Positions 1-9,194 of a stretch of DNA of 64,000 bases are shown in pieces (position 1 is the first letter of the stretch; each line of letters starts with the position of its first letter). The stretch covers positions 1-64,000 of the forward strand of contig JAWUXZ010000031.1 in NCBI GenBank assembly GCA_034111085.1, written 5' to 3'. The notes below the pieces were generated by a model. The model made no database searches, had not been told where the DNA came from, and saw only the letters and a list, made by a program, of their open reading frames with translations. The position numbers and the translations under genes are program-made. Source of the stretch: Dinoroseobacter sp034111085. GTDB lineage: Bacteria; Pseudomonadota; Alphaproteobacteria; Rhodobacterales; Rhodobacteraceae.

Positions 1-66
1 GAATCGGGGGGATGTGCTCATGCAGGGACCAAATGTGGGGGGTGCGAAAGGCGGAAGAGGTTAAAG

Positions 67-122
67 CTTAGCCAGATCGCTAAGTATCTTGACACAGCGT
101 CCGTTTACGGCGTTACTTAGCC
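67..122 (+). promoter_or_regulatory. Promoter and possible operator of the ArsR-type gene
   Basis: A TTGACA hexamer at 89-94 is followed after 17 bases by GTTACT at 112-117, a fair sigma-70 arrangement. Just upstream is an inverted repeat, CTTAGC at 67-72 and GCTAAG at 79-84, and the half-site CTTAGCC recurs at 116-122 over the likely start point. This would suit autoregulation by the following ArsR-type protein. The distance to the ATG at 125 is so short that the transcript may be nearly leaderless. The pattern is seen by eye; binding is inferred. Confidence 0.4.
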
Positions 123-124
123 AC

Positions 125-454
125 ATGACTAACCAACTCGACAGCTTCTTTTCCGCCATCAGCGACCCGACCCGCCGCGCGGTGATCGAGCGTCTGACCC
201 AAGGCCCCGCCTCCGTCAGCACACTTCATGCACCCCATGAAATCGCCCTGCCCACCTTTCTACGCCACCTCAAGGTGCTCGAGAAAAGTGGCCTCGTGCG
301 GTCGCAAAAGTCGGGCCGGGTGCGCACGGTGCATATCGAAGCGGCCCCTTTGGCACTGGCCGAAAGCTGGCTGAAACATCAACGCCAAATCTGGGAAGGA
401 CGCCTTGACCGACTAGAGACGCTCCTTGCCACCATGCCAGATCAGGAGATCTAA
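125..454 (+). CDS. ArsR-family winged-helix transcriptional regulator
   Basis: This is a 109-residue DNA-binding repressor of the ArsR/SmtB fold. The N-terminal helix carries the typical AISDPTRRAVIERL segment (residues 11-24) and the recognition helix lies at about 43-58 (PTFLRHLKVLEKSGLV). The cysteine metal-sensing motif of arsenic or zinc sensors (ELCVCDL) is absent, so it is probably not a metal sensor. Its stop is separated by one base from the SRPBCC gene downstream, and such ArsR plus SRPBCC pairs are a common two-gene arrangement. I chose the internal ATG at 125 over an upstream TTG at 89 because TTGACA at 89-94 looks like the promoter and the family normally begins near this residue. 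The ligand is unknown. Confidence 0.85.
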   Translation: MTNQLDSFFSAISDPTRRAVIERLTQGPASVSTLHAPHEIALPTFLRHLKVLEKSGLVRSQKSGRVRTVHIEAAPLALAESWLKHQRQIWEGRLDRLETLLATMPDQEI

Positions 455-455
455 G

Positions 456-911
456 ATGGCTGACTTTGCGACCCTAGACTTTCAGCGCAGCTTAAGTGCC
501 GCGCCGAACACCGTATTTGAAGCGCTGATCAGTGCCGATGCCCGCGCAATCTGGGGCGCGCCGGGGGACGGTTTTGTGGTTGAGATCATCGACCAGCCCG
601 AAGCAGCGCCCGGCCTGCGCGAAGTGTCGCGCGTTGGCCCGGCAGGTAATCCATATGTGACAGTCAACACCGATTGGATCGTGATCGAAGCGCCCTTGCG
701 GCTGGTCTATGCGGAAACCTTGCTGGCCGAGGGCGAAACGCTGGGCGTCACCCTCGCCATAGCTGAGTTAAGTGCGACCAAGGACGGCACACAGCTTGAG
801 TTGCACCTTGATCTGACCAGTTTTGGCGGCGCTGAGGTGATGGGCGATCTGCAAGGCGGCTGGACCCACGCGCTGGATAATTTCGCAAGGCTTGTGGAGG
901 CGGAATCCTAG
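456..911 (+). CDS. SRPBCC/AHSA1-domain protein
   Basis: A 151-residue protein with the START-like SRPBCC fold: an N-terminal strand plus the helix AAPNTVFEALISADARAIWG, the following beta sheet, and a C-terminal helix beginning GGWTHALDNFARLV. The family binds hydrophobic ligands in a deep cavity, but no specific substrate can be read from the sequence. It starts one base after the ArsR gene stop and is very probably co-transcribed, so the pair likely responds to the same small molecule. The start ATG at 456 was preferred over the upstream frame opening at 426, which lies inside the ArsR gene. Confidence 0.85.
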   Translation: MADFATLDFQRSLSAAPNTVFEALISADARAIWGAPGDGFVVEIIDQPEAAPGLREVSRVGPAGNPYVTVNTDWIVIEAPLRLVYAETLLAEGETLGVTLAIAELSATKDGTQLELHLDLTSFGGAEVMGDLQGGWTHALDNFARLVEAES

Positions 912-985
912 ATCCCACGCCACAGTTTCGGCGAACTTATCGGATGCTGTTTGGGGCACGGCACCCATCACGCGCGACGCGCTAG

Positions 986-1108
986 GCACCGCCACATGAT
1001 GTCTCGCAGGCCGCGACTCAGGCGCAGCTGCAACATGCTGAAATGGGATTCGAAGGCGGTTGGGGCAGTGCGGCGGCGCAATTTGATGCGCGCGCCGCTA
1101 CGTTTTAG
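986..1108 (+). pseudogene. Remnant of a second SRPBCC/AHSA1 protein (C-terminal end)
   Basis: A short reading frame from 986 to the TAG at 1106-1108 has no usable start. It encodes a run ending HAEMGFEGGWGSAAAQF, which resembles the C-terminal helix typical of AHSA1-type SRPBCC proteins (MGF..GWG pattern). The frame is closed upstream by TAG at 983-985 and no N-terminal half is visible. It probably represents the decayed tail of a neighbouring paralogue. Its last bases overlap the end of the convergent DUF1127 gene. This is my own motif recognition and is tentative. Confidence 0.35.
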
Positions 1109-1320
1109 GCGTTGAGTGCGGTCGCGCGTGCCACATCGCGGATGTCTCCGCGGCCAAGACCGATATCGCTAAGTTCGCGGTCTGAGAGTTGGTTCAACTC
1201 GCGCACCGTGTTTTCATAGGCGGCGTTTTCTAAGCGTGCCAAGTTCACACGCGAAATGAACGAAAACACCTGTGCCAAAAGGCCAGTGCGTTGAATTGGG
1301 GTGGTGTCAAAAGCGGCCAT
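1105..1320 (-). CDS. DUF1127 small protein
   Basis: A 71-residue protein with the DUF1127 core: a hydrophobic N-terminal helix, then ENTVRELNQLSDRELSDIGLGRGDI at about residues 38-62, where the L.DREL.DIGL.R.DI pattern is the family signature. These small, basic-to-neutral proteins are abundant in alphaproteobacteria. Some members have been linked to RNA turnover and phosphate or stress responses, but this one cannot be assigned. It stands alone on the minus strand between the SRPBCC pair and the xanthine dehydrogenase operon. A second DUF1127-like gene lies at 31765. Confidence 0.85.
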   Translation of the reverse strand: MAAFDTTPIQRTGLLAQVFSFISRVNLARLENAAYENTVRELNQLSDRELSDIGLGRGDIRDVARATALNA

Positions 1321-1569
1321 CGGGCGGTTCCGTCTGTTAAAGGTATGTTACGTTTCTGCACCTGCATCTAAGCCAATGCTGCACCTGCACAATACCACTG
1401 AACTGCATTCCCGCCCTGCAAAAATCGCATAGCTCGCCGCGCATCCACAAACCAAACGCTTGCAAAATATCGCATCCCCCGCGTAGCTTCATCTTCGGTA
1501 GCCGTCAGACGTTCTACGCCGCATCGAGCGTCTGGCCTAAATGGCATCGGTACCGCGGCGGGCAAACCC

Positions 1570-2946
1570 ATGAAAACTAAGTTTCTTCTGAACGGAGAGA
1601 CCTGCTCGGCTGACACCGCGCCCACAGTCACGCTGCTTGATTGGCTGCGCGAGACACGCGGACTGACCGGCACAAAAGAAGGCTGCAACGAGGGCGATTG
1701 CGGGGCCTGCACGGTCATGGTGCGCGATGCGACCGGGGCGCGGGCATTGAATGCTTGTATTTTATTGCTGCCGCAGCTTGAGGGTAAATCGATCGTCACG
1801 GTCGAAGGCCTCGCCTCGCCCGACGGCACACCGCATCCTGTGCAATCGGCCATGGTCGAACATCACGGATCGCAATGCGGGTTCTGCACGCCCGGATTCG
1901 TCGTCTCGATGGCGACAGCACATCTGAACGGTGCAACTGACCACAATGATCAGCTGGCAGGTAATCTGTGCCGCTGCACCGGGTACGCACCAATCATTCG
2001 CGCCGCCGAGGCCGTCGAAGGCACGCCGATCCCTGCGCATCTGGATACGCCCTTTGTTACGGCGTCCGACGCCTCGCCGAAGAAATCAGACAACGCCTAC
2101 CGCCCGGCATCCAGCGACAAACTGGCGGCTTGGTACGTCACAAACCCAGATGCGACCCTGATCGCTGGGGCCACCGATGTGGGCCTCTGGGTCACGAAAG
2201 AACTGCGTGATCTGTCACCGGTTGCCTTTCTAAATGGCTGCGACGACCTCAAGACCACGCAAGTCACGGACACGGAAATTCGTTTCGGCGCGATGACAAC
2301 GCTGACCGACGTGCTTGAAGTGATCAAACCGCACCATCCCGATATGGCCGAGATGATCCGCCGCTATGGCTCGGTGCAGGTCCGCAACGCCGCCACCATT
2401 GGCGGAAACATCGCCAACGGCTCGCCGATTGGGGACAGCCCGCCTGCCCTGATAGCGCTCGGCGCGACGCTGCATCTGCGCAAGGGCGAGGTCCGACGCG
2501 ACCTCCCGCTCGAAGACTTCTTCATCGCGTATCGCCAACAAGACCGCCAACCGGGCGAGTTTGTCGAGGCCGTTAGCATCCCGCGCCAACAAGACCGCCT
2601 GAAGTGCTACAAGCTGAGCAAGCGGTTTGACCAAGACATCTCTGCGGTGTGCGGGTGTTTTAACATCACGATCGAGGATGACGTAGTAGCTTCGGCAAAG
2701 ATCGCATTCGGCGGCATGGCGGGCACACCAAAACGTGCCTCTGCTGTGGAAGCCGCCTTGATCGGCCAGCCTTGGACCGAGGCAACTGTCGCCGCCGCCA
2801 AGGAAGCGTTTTGCGCCGATTATCAACCGATGAGCGATATGCGCGCCTCGGCCGCCTACCGCCTTGTCGCCGCGCAAAACATGCTGCGGCGCTATTTCCT
2901 TGAAGACCGTGGCGCGCAAACGCGTGTGCTGGAGGTGCGCGCATGA
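1570..2946 (+). CDS. xdhA: Xanthine dehydrogenase, small subunit (2Fe-2S and FAD domains)
   Basis: XdhA carries the iron-sulfur and flavin part of xanthine dehydrogenase, which oxidises hypoxanthine to xanthine and urate and passes electrons to NAD. The plant-type 2Fe-2S cluster ligands are C39, C44, C47 and C63. The second cluster is bound by C103, C106, C134 and C136 (QCGFC and LCRC). The FAD-binding domain spans about 175-345 and includes the segment RNAATIGGNIANGSPIGDSPP. A CO-dehydrogenase flavoprotein C-terminal domain follows. At 458 residues it has the normal length for the bacterial two-subunit enzyme. Its stop overlaps the xdhB start by four bases. It is the first gene of a long purine operon. 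Confidence 0.95.
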   Translation: MKTKFLLNGETCSADTAPTVTLLDWLRETRGLTGTKEGCNEGDCGACTVMVRDATGARALNACILLLPQLEGKSIVTVEGLASPDGTPHPVQSAMVEHHGSQCGFCTPGFVVSMATAHLNGATDHNDQLAGNLCRCTGYAPIIRAAEAVEGTPIPAHLDTPFVTASDASPKKSDNAYRPASSDKLAAWYVTNPDATLIAGATDVGLWVTKELRDLSPVAFLNGCDDLKTTQVTDTEIRFGAMTTLTDVLEVIKPHHPDMAEMIRRYGSVQVRNAATIGGNIANGSPIGDSPPALIALGATLHLRKGEVRRDLPLEDFFIAYRQQDRQPGEFVEAVSIPRQQDRLKCYKLSKRFDQDISAVCGCFNITIEDDVVASAKIAFGGMAGTPKRASAVEAALIGQPWTEATVAAAKEAFCADYQPMSDMRASAAYRLVAAQNMLRRYFLEDRGAQTRVLEVRA

Positions 2947-5312
2947 CCGTCTACAAACCCACCCCACATGATGCAGCCCCCCTGCACGTCGCAGGCTCTG
3001 CGCGCTATGTTGACGACATCCCCCTGCCCGCCAACACCGTGCATCTGGCATTTGGCCTCAGTGAAATCGCCCATGGCACCATCACAGCAATTGACCTCGA
3101 CGCTGTGCGCGCCGCCCCCGGTGTGATCGACGTGCTGACATGGCAAGACCTGCCCGGCCATAACGACGTGTCGCCCTACCCTTTGTTCCGCGAACCAATG
3201 CTGAGCGAAGGCGATGTATTTTTCCTCGGCATGCCGATTTTCCTCGTCGTGGCCCACAGCCATCTGGCTGCCCGAAAAGCTGCGCGCCTCGGCAAGATCA
3301 GCTACGATGAAAAGCCTGCGCTTCTGACGCTGGATGATGCCATCGCGGCAGATGCAAGGTTTGAGGATGGACCGCGCGTCTACGGTCAAGGCGACCCGGA
3401 TAACGCGATTTCCAGTGCTGCAAGAACCATTGAGGGCGTTTTCGAGATCGGCGGTCAAGAACACTTCTACCTCGAAGGCATGGCCGCACTGGCCGAGCCG
3501 CAAGAAGGTGGCGATGTCATCATCCGCTGCTCGTCCCAGCACCCCACGGAAATTCAGCACAAGGTGGCTGAAGCCCTGCATCTGTCCATGAATGCGGTGC
3601 GCGTTGAAGTGCGGCGTATGGGCGGTGGATTTGGCGGCAAAGAAAGTCAAGGCAACGCGCTGGCGGTGTCTTGTGCGGTTGTTGCAGCGCGTCTAGGGCG
3701 ACCCGCCAAGATGCGCTACGACCGCGACGACGATATGGTTATCACCGGCAAACGTCACGATTTCCGCATCACCTACCGCGCGGGCTTTGACGCACAAGGC
3801 AAGATTGCAGGCGTTGAATTCACCCAATATTGCCGCTGCGGCTGGTCGCCCGACCTGTCGTTGCCCGTGGCCGACCGCGCCATGCTGCACGCCGATAACG
3901 CCTACCATTTGCCAAATGTGCGCATCACCTCGCACCGCATGATCACCCACACCCAGTCCAACACCGCCTTCCGGGGCTTTGGCGGGCCGCAAGGGATGGT
4001 CGGGATCGAGCGTGTGCTGGATCACGTAGCCTATGCGGTCGGGCGCGATCCGGTGGAGGTCCGCAAGCTTAATTACTATGCTTCTGCACAGAGTATTTCT
4101 GAAACCCTTAAGCCGGGGACCGGGGCCAAATTCGGCGGAGCGAACTCGCCTGAAGGTTGGGTCGAGGGTACGCAGACGACGCCCTACAAGATGCCCGTCG
4201 AGGATTTCATCTTACATGAGATGACCGACGCTTTGTTGGCGTCTTCGGATTATGCGGCACGGCGCGCGGCTGTCGCCGAGTTCAACGCAGCAAACCCTGT
4301 GTTGAAGAAGGGCATTGCCCTGACGCCGGTTAAGTTTGGCATCTCATTCACGCTGACGCACCTCAACCAAGCGGGCGCGTTGGTGCATGTGTACCAAGAC
4401 GGCTCCATCCATATGAACCATGGTGGGACCGAGATGGGGCAAGGCCTGTTTCTGAAGATCGCGCAAGTTGCGGCCAGCAGATTCGGCGTTGAGCTCGACC
4501 GCGTAAAAATCACTGCCACGGATACGGCCAAAGTACCCAACACCAGTGCAACCGCTGCATCCTCTGGCACCGATCTGAACGGCATGGCCGTGAAGGCCGC
4601 CTGTGACGAGATCACTGGACGCATTGCCGGTTGGCTGGCCGAGAAGCATCAAACCACGCCCGATCAGGTGAGGTTTGAAGGCGGGCATGTGCATGTGGGC
4701 GAGGTAAGTTATCCGTTCGAGAAGGTCGTCGCCGACGCCTATATGGCGCGTATCTCGCTCAGCGCTACGGGCTTCTACGCCACTCCGAAGATCACCTGGG
4801 ACCGCATCAAGGGTGAGGGGCGACCGTTTCTATACTTCTCGTATGGCGCGGCGATCACCGAAGTCGTCATCGATACCCTCACGGGCGAAAACCGCATCCT
4901 GCGCGCCGATATTTTGCATGACGCAGGCACGTCGCTGAACCCTGCGCTCGACGTTGGGCAGGTGGAGGGCGGCTATGTCCAAGGCGCGGGCTGGCTGACG
5001 ACGGAAGAGCTGATTTGGGACGCCAAAGGCCGTTTGCGGACTCACGCGCCCTCGACCTACAAAATCCCGGCGTGCTCGGACCGGCCTGAGATCTTCAATG
5101 TCGCGCTCTGGGACGCCCCGAACCGCGAGGAAACAATCTACCGCTCGAAGGCGGTGGGCGAGCCGCCTTTGATGCTGGGGATTTCGGCGTTGATGGCGCT
5201 ATCTGATGCGGTGGCGGCATGTGGCGATGGCACGGTTTATCCGGCGCTTGATGCCCCTGCGACCGCTGAGTGCGTGCTTTGGGCCGTGCAGCGCCAGCAG
5301 GCACCGGAATGA
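2943..5312 (+). CDS. xdhB: Xanthine dehydrogenase, large molybdopterin-binding subunit
   Basis: The 789-residue molybdenum-cofactor subunit, where the purine is hydroxylated. It has an N-terminal a/b hammerhead domain and then the cofactor-binding domains. Visible conserved elements are GGGFGGKES near residue 226, FRGFGGPQG near 343, and the C-terminal KAVGEPPLMLG near 735, whose glutamate is the catalytic base in this family. No truncation or frameshift is seen. Overlaps of ATGA type with xdhA upstream and xdhC downstream indicate translational coupling. Placement beside a nucleoside-type importer supports purine rather than another xanthine-oxidase-family substrate such as CO or nicotinate. 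Confidence 0.95.
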   Translation: MTVYKPTPHDAAPLHVAGSARYVDDIPLPANTVHLAFGLSEIAHGTITAIDLDAVRAAPGVIDVLTWQDLPGHNDVSPYPLFREPMLSEGDVFFLGMPIFLVVAHSHLAARKAARLGKISYDEKPALLTLDDAIAADARFEDGPRVYGQGDPDNAISSAARTIEGVFEIGGQEHFYLEGMAALAEPQEGGDVIIRCSSQHPTEIQHKVAEALHLSMNAVRVEVRRMGGGFGGKESQGNALAVSCAVVAARLGRPAKMRYDRDDDMVITGKRHDFRITYRAGFDAQGKIAGVEFTQYCRCGWSPDLSLPVADRAMLHADNAYHLPNVRITSHRMITHTQSNTAFRGFGGPQGMVGIERVLDHVAYAVGRDPVEVRKLNYYASAQSISETLKPGTGAKFGGANSPEGWVEGTQTTPYKMPVEDFILHEMTDALLASSDYAARRAAVAEFNAANPVLKKGIALTPVKFGISFTLTHLNQAGALVHVYQDGSIHMNHGGTEMGQGLFLKIAQVAASRFGVELDRVKITATDTAKVPNTSATAASSGTDLNGMAVKAACDEITGRIAGWLAEKHQTTPDQVRFEGGHVHVGEVSYPFEKVVADAYMARISLSATGFYATPKITWDRIKGEGRPFLYFSYGAAITEVVIDTLTGENRILRADILHDAGTSLNPALDVGQVEGGYVQGAGWLTTEELIWDAKGRLRTHAPSTYKIPACSDRPEIFNVALWDAPNREETIYRSKAVGEPPLMLGISALMALSDAVAACGDGTVYPALDAPATAECVLWAVQRQQAPE

Positions 5313-6253
5313 GTTTTGACCGCGAGGGATTGGCGCGCGCGATTAGGGCGCATGGCCAAGTCGCGCGGGTGCTCGTTGTGGATAGCGCTGGCTCTGTCCC
5401 GCGCGGCGCGGGCACCGCAATGCTTGTCTGGGCGCAGGGCCAAGAGGGCACCATCGGCGGCGGCGCGTTGGAGTTTGAGGCTGTAAAGGCCGCACGCAAT
5501 GCTCTGGCGCAGGGCAAAGATCAGATGCAACGACAGCCACTGGGACCAGCCCTCGCGCAGTGTTGTGGCGGCGCAGTAACGCTGCTGACCGAAGTTTGGG
5601 ATGACGCGCGCCTGAACGGGATCGGCCAGATAATTGCGCGGCCCTTGCCCGGCGAAACGGGTCCCGAGCCACTCGCAGTGGCCCGTGCTGTCGCGGAACT
5701 GCGCAATGGCTCGACCAATGCGACGCCCATCGTAACGGGTGGTTGGATTATCGAGGCGATCAGCGCGCCGACCAAGCCAGTCTGGATTTACGGCGCCGGC
5801 CATGTGGGTCGCGCGCTTGTCACAATGCTCGCGCCCCTGCCCGACTATGCAATAACTTGGGTCGATACGGACCTCTCACGCTACCCCGAAACAATCCCCG
5901 AAAATGTCACCGTACTGCCCGCCAAGACCCCTGCGGATGTCGTCACACTCGCCCCGCCCGAGGCCGCACATTATATCCTGACCTATTCCCATGCGCTCGA
6001 CCTCGAGCTGTGCCACCGCCTTCTCGGTCACGGCTTCGCCAGCGTTGGGCTGATCGGCAGCACGACCAAATGGGCGCGCTTTCGCAAACGTCTCAAGCAG
6101 TTGGGCCATTGCGATGCCCAAATATGCCGCATTGCCTGTCCGATTGGCGATCCAAGTTTGGGCAAACACCCGCAGGCCATTGCCGTGAGCGTGGTTTCCA
6201 GCTTACTTTCTAAGCATCTGCTTAAAAACACCGCAAAGGCTGCTGAAGCATGA
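5309..6253 (+). CDS. xdhC: Xanthine dehydrogenase accessory protein XdhC
   Basis: XdhC binds molybdenum cofactor, promotes its sulfuration and inserts it into XdhB. The protein is 314 residues. The N-terminal part shows the family pattern GSVPRGAGTAMLV and GTIGGGALE, and an NAD-binding-like C-terminal Rossmann half begins WIYGAGHVGRALV. The start ATG at 5309 overlaps the xdhB stop (ATGA) and gives the expected N-terminus; the frame opens earlier, at 5270, inside xdhB. It overlaps the following ABC ATPase gene in the same way, tying enzyme maturation and substrate uptake into a single transcript. Confidence 0.93.
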   Translation: MSFDREGLARAIRAHGQVARVLVVDSAGSVPRGAGTAMLVWAQGQEGTIGGGALEFEAVKAARNALAQGKDQMQRQPLGPALAQCCGGAVTLLTEVWDDARLNGIGQIIARPLPGETGPEPLAVARAVAELRNGSTNATPIVTGGWIIEAISAPTKPVWIYGAGHVGRALVTMLAPLPDYAITWVDTDLSRYPETIPENVTVLPAKTPADVVTLAPPEAAHYILTYSHALDLELCHRLLGHGFASVGLIGSTTKWARFRKRLKQLGHCDAQICRIACPIGDPSLGKHPQAIAVSVVSSLLSKHLLKNTAKAAEA

Positions 6254-7767
6254 CCCCATTACTGAGCCTCTCAGGGCTAACCAAGGCCTATCCCGGCGTC
6301 GTTGCCAATGATGATGTATCGTTTGAGATCGCGCCCGGAGAGGTCCACGCGCTGCTGGGCGAGAACGGTGCTGGCAAATCCACGCTGGTGAAAATGATCT
6401 ACGGATTGGTGACGCCCGACAGCGGCACTATGGCGCTACATGGTGCCAGCTACACCCCGAGCGAGCCACGCGCAGCACGCACCAGTGGAGTCGCGATGGT
6501 GTTCCAACACTTCTCGCTGTTCGAGGCTTTGTCTGTCGCCGAAAACATCGCGCTGGGAATGGAAAATCCGCCCAAAACGCGTGAGCTGAGTCACCAAATC
6601 CGCGAGGTCAGCCATAATTACGGGTTGCCGCTGGACCCCGACCGCCTTGTTGGCGAGCTGTCAGCAGGCGAACGTCAACGCGTCGAGATCATTCGCTGCC
6701 TTCTGCAAGACCCCAAATTGCTGATCATGGATGAGCCGACCAGCGTGCTGACCCCGCAGGAGGTGGATATATTGTTCACGACCCTGCGCAAGCTAAGCGC
6801 CGAGGGCACCGCGATTTTGTATATCAGCCACAAGCTCGAAGAAATCCGCGCCTTGTGCGATGCAGCAACGATCCTGCGCGGCGGCAAGGTTGTTGGGACT
6901 TGCGTGCCCAAAGACACCACCGCGCGCGAGATGGCTGAATTGATGGTCGGCAAAGTGCTGCACCAAACCAAGGCCTCGGGCAACGCGCTTGGCGATGTAG
7001 TGCTGGCCGTCGAAAGCCTGAGCCTACCGTCGGCCACACCCTTTGGCACCAGCTTGTCGAACGTCTCGCTGGAGTTGCGGCGCGGCGAGATCCTCGGGAT
7101 CGGCGGTGTTGCAGGCAACGGTCAGGACGAATTGCTCGCGGCACTCTCGGGCGAGATTAAGACCTCCGCCGATGTGATCTTGTTTGAAGGGCGCGAGGTC
7201 GGCCAGACGGGCCCCAATGAGCGCCGCGGCTTAGGCATTCTAAGCGCGCCTGAAGAACGCCTCGGCCATGCTGCCGCCCCGGATATGAACCTGACGGAAA
7301 ACGCGCTGCTGACAGGCGTGATGCGCCAAGGCCTTGCGACAAACCGCTTCATCAACTGGCGTAAGACCCGCAAATTCGCCGAACAGGTGATCGAGGAATT
7401 CGATGTGCGCACGCCCGGTCCGGGCAATGCGGCACGGTCCTTGTCTGGCGGAAACCTCCAGAAATTTGTCATTGGTCGCGAAGTGTTGCAGCGCCCAGAA
7501 GTGCTCGTTGTGAACCAGCCAACATGGGGCGTGGATGCATCTGCGGCCGCAGCAATCCGGCAAGCCTTGATGGATTTGGCGGCGGGTGGCGCAGGCGTCA
7601 TCGTAATCAGCCAAGACCTTGATGAGTTGATGGAGGTCGCGGACCGCTTCTGCGCGCTGAACGGCGGTCGCTTAAGCGCGTCTCGCCCGACCGAAGGCCT
7701 AACGGTAGACGAGATTGGCCTGATGTTGGGCGGCGCGCATGACATGGAGGTCGCTCATGTTGGTTGA
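6250..7767 (+). CDS. Nucleoside/purine-type ABC importer, double ATPase subunit
   Basis: A 505-residue protein with two fused ABC domains, as in NupA/YufO-type importers that use BMP-family binding proteins. The first domain has an intact Walker A (GENGAGKST), a signature LSAGERQRVEI and a Walker B ending LLIMDEPTSVL. The second has a degenerate P-loop (GVAGNGQDELL), the signature LSGGNLQKFVIGRE, and NQPTWGVD in place of the usual Walker B and D-loop. The asymmetry is normal for this family, in which only one site hydrolyses ATP efficiently. The gene overlaps xdhC by four bases, suggesting that the importer supplies hypoxanthine, xanthine or nucleosides to the dehydrogenase. Confidence 0.92.
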   Translation: MTPLLSLSGLTKAYPGVVANDDVSFEIAPGEVHALLGENGAGKSTLVKMIYGLVTPDSGTMALHGASYTPSEPRAARTSGVAMVFQHFSLFEALSVAENIALGMENPPKTRELSHQIREVSHNYGLPLDPDRLVGELSAGERQRVEIIRCLLQDPKLLIMDEPTSVLTPQEVDILFTTLRKLSAEGTAILYISHKLEEIRALCDAATILRGGKVVGTCVPKDTTAREMAELMVGKVLHQTKASGNALGDVVLAVESLSLPSATPFGTSLSNVSLELRRGEILGIGGVAGNGQDELLAALSGEIKTSADVILFEGREVGQTGPNERRGLGILSAPEERLGHAAAPDMNLTENALLTGVMRQGLATNRFINWRKTRKFAEQVIEEFDVRTPGPGNAARSLSGGNLQKFVIGREVLQRPEVLVVNQPTWGVDASAAAAIRQALMDLAAGGAGVIVISQDLDELMEVADRFCALNGGRLSASRPTEGLTVDEIGLMLGGAHDMEVAHVG

Positions 7768-7812
7768 TCTGAGCACTCTGGATATTTGGAAAAGTAAAGA
7801 GGGATACGCGCT

Positions 7813-8901
7813 ATGATCCGGCTGGAAAAGCGCCCCTCGCCAAGCAAGGCCTGGACCTATGCAACGCCGCTTCTGGCAGTGGCCCTGACAATGATCGCCG
7901 GTGGCATCTTGTTTGCGATCTTAGGCAAGGACCCGTTCGAGGCGATCCGCACGATCTTTTGGGACCCGTTGTTTCACCCCCAGTTTAAAGACTTCTCTCG
8001 CCCTCAACTTCTGATAAAAGCTGGCCCGCTGATCTTGATCGCGATTGGCCTCAGCCTCGGGTTCAAGGCGGGCATCTGGAACATCGGCGCAGAAGGCCAG
8101 TATATCATGGGCGCGCTTGCGGGTGCTGCGGCAGGGCTAGCGCTTTACCCATCTGAGAGCATCCTGATCTTTCCGATGATGGTGCTTGCAGGCGCTCTTG
8201 GCGGTTGGGCTTGGGCGATGATCCCGGCGATTCTGCGGGTGAAGTTCCGCACCAACGAAATCCTCGTCTCGCTGCTGCTGGTCTATGTGGCCGAAAACAT
8301 CCTAGCATCGGCCGCCGTTGGCTGGCTGCGCAACCCTGAGGGCGGCGGCTTTCCGGGCCGCCGGAACTTGTCGAAATGGGACGCCTCGGCCAACCCCGAA
8401 TTGATCGTGGGCACGGGTATGCACTGGGGCGTGGTCGCAGCGTTCATCGCAGTGATTTTCGCCTATGTGATCATGTCGCGCCACCTGCTTGGCTATCACA
8501 TCCAACTGGCCGGACAGGCCCCACGCGCCGCGAAATTCGCAGGCGTGCATCCGGGACGCTTGGTGATCTTGTGCCTTGGTATTTCCGGCGCACTTGCTGG
8601 GCTTGCAGGTCTGTTCGAGGTTACAGGCCCCGCAGGCCAAATCGGTATCGACTTTAACGCAGGCTACGGTTTTACCGCGATCATTGTTGCCTTCCTCGGG
8701 CGATTGCATCCCATCGGCATCCTTCTTGCAGGCCTGCTGATGGCGCTGACCTATATCGGCGGCGAGTTGGCCCAGTTCATGCTAGCGCTGCCTGCCGCTG
8801 CAATTCAAGCGTTCCAAGGGATGCTATTGTTTTTCTTGCTAGGGGTAGATGTGCTGAGCAATTATCGCATTCGCATTGGCCGCGTAGGAGAAAAGACATG
8901 A
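7813..8901 (+). CDS. Nucleoside-type ABC importer permease 1
   Basis: A 362-residue polytopic permease of the BPD_transp_2 family, with hydrophobic segments beginning near residues 16, 60, 85 and 110 and continuing through the C-terminal half. The segment GLSLGFKAGIWNIGAEGQ is the hallmark cytoplasmic loop of these nucleoside/ribose-type permeases and contacts the ATPase. A 45-base gap separates it from the ATPase gene. The next gene (98-residue membrane protein) overlaps it by four bases. By position it corresponds to NupB/YufP, and it should pair with permease 2 at 9194 to form the transmembrane channel. Confidence 0.9.
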   Translation: MIRLEKRPSPSKAWTYATPLLAVALTMIAGGILFAILGKDPFEAIRTIFWDPLFHPQFKDFSRPQLLIKAGPLILIAIGLSLGFKAGIWNIGAEGQYIMGALAGAAAGLALYPSESILIFPMMVLAGALGGWAWAMIPAILRVKFRTNEILVSLLLVYVAENILASAAVGWLRNPEGGGFPGRRNLSKWDASANPELIVGTGMHWGVVAAFIAVIFAYVIMSRHLLGYHIQLAGQAPRAAKFAGVHPGRLVILCLGISGALAGLAGLFEVTGPAGQIGIDFNAGYGFTAIIVAFLGRLHPIGILLAGLLMALTYIGGELAQFMLALPAAAIQAFQGMLLFFLLGVDVLSNYRIRIGRVGEKT

Positions 8902-9194
8902 CCCGTCCTATGCTTCCCTTTGTCGTCGGCATTGCCATGGCACCGATGGTCTTGATGGCGCTTCACGGGCCTCTGTCGCGCGGCGAGGGGCTTGGCCCAG
9001 CGCTTATGTTCGTTGGTGCGCATGTCGCGGTCGTCGTACTTTTGGCACTCGCAGCACTATTGCTTCCCGGTCGGGCGAGCGGTGTTCTGCGCAAGGCTCT
9101 GCGCCACATCACGTCCCACGCACCTGCGATGGGGTCAGGTCTGCTGGTTGCAATCTTGGCAATTCATCTGACGTTGCATGGGGGAGTTATGTAA
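8898..9194 (+). CDS. Small membrane protein inserted in the purine importer operon
   Basis: A 98-residue, strongly hydrophobic protein with three predicted membrane segments, at about residues 6-24, 36-57 and 75-96. I do not recognise a named family. It overlaps permease 1 upstream by four bases and permease 2 downstream by one base, so it is translated together with the importer. It is not part of the standard NupABC-type transporter. It might be an accessory subunit, an assembly factor or a regulator of the permease pair; this is inference from position only. Confidence 0.75.
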   Translation: MTRPMLPFVVGIAMAPMVLMALHGPLSRGEGLGPALMFVGAHVAVVVLLALAALLLPGRASGVLRKALRHITSHAPAMGSGLLVAILAIHLTLHGGVM

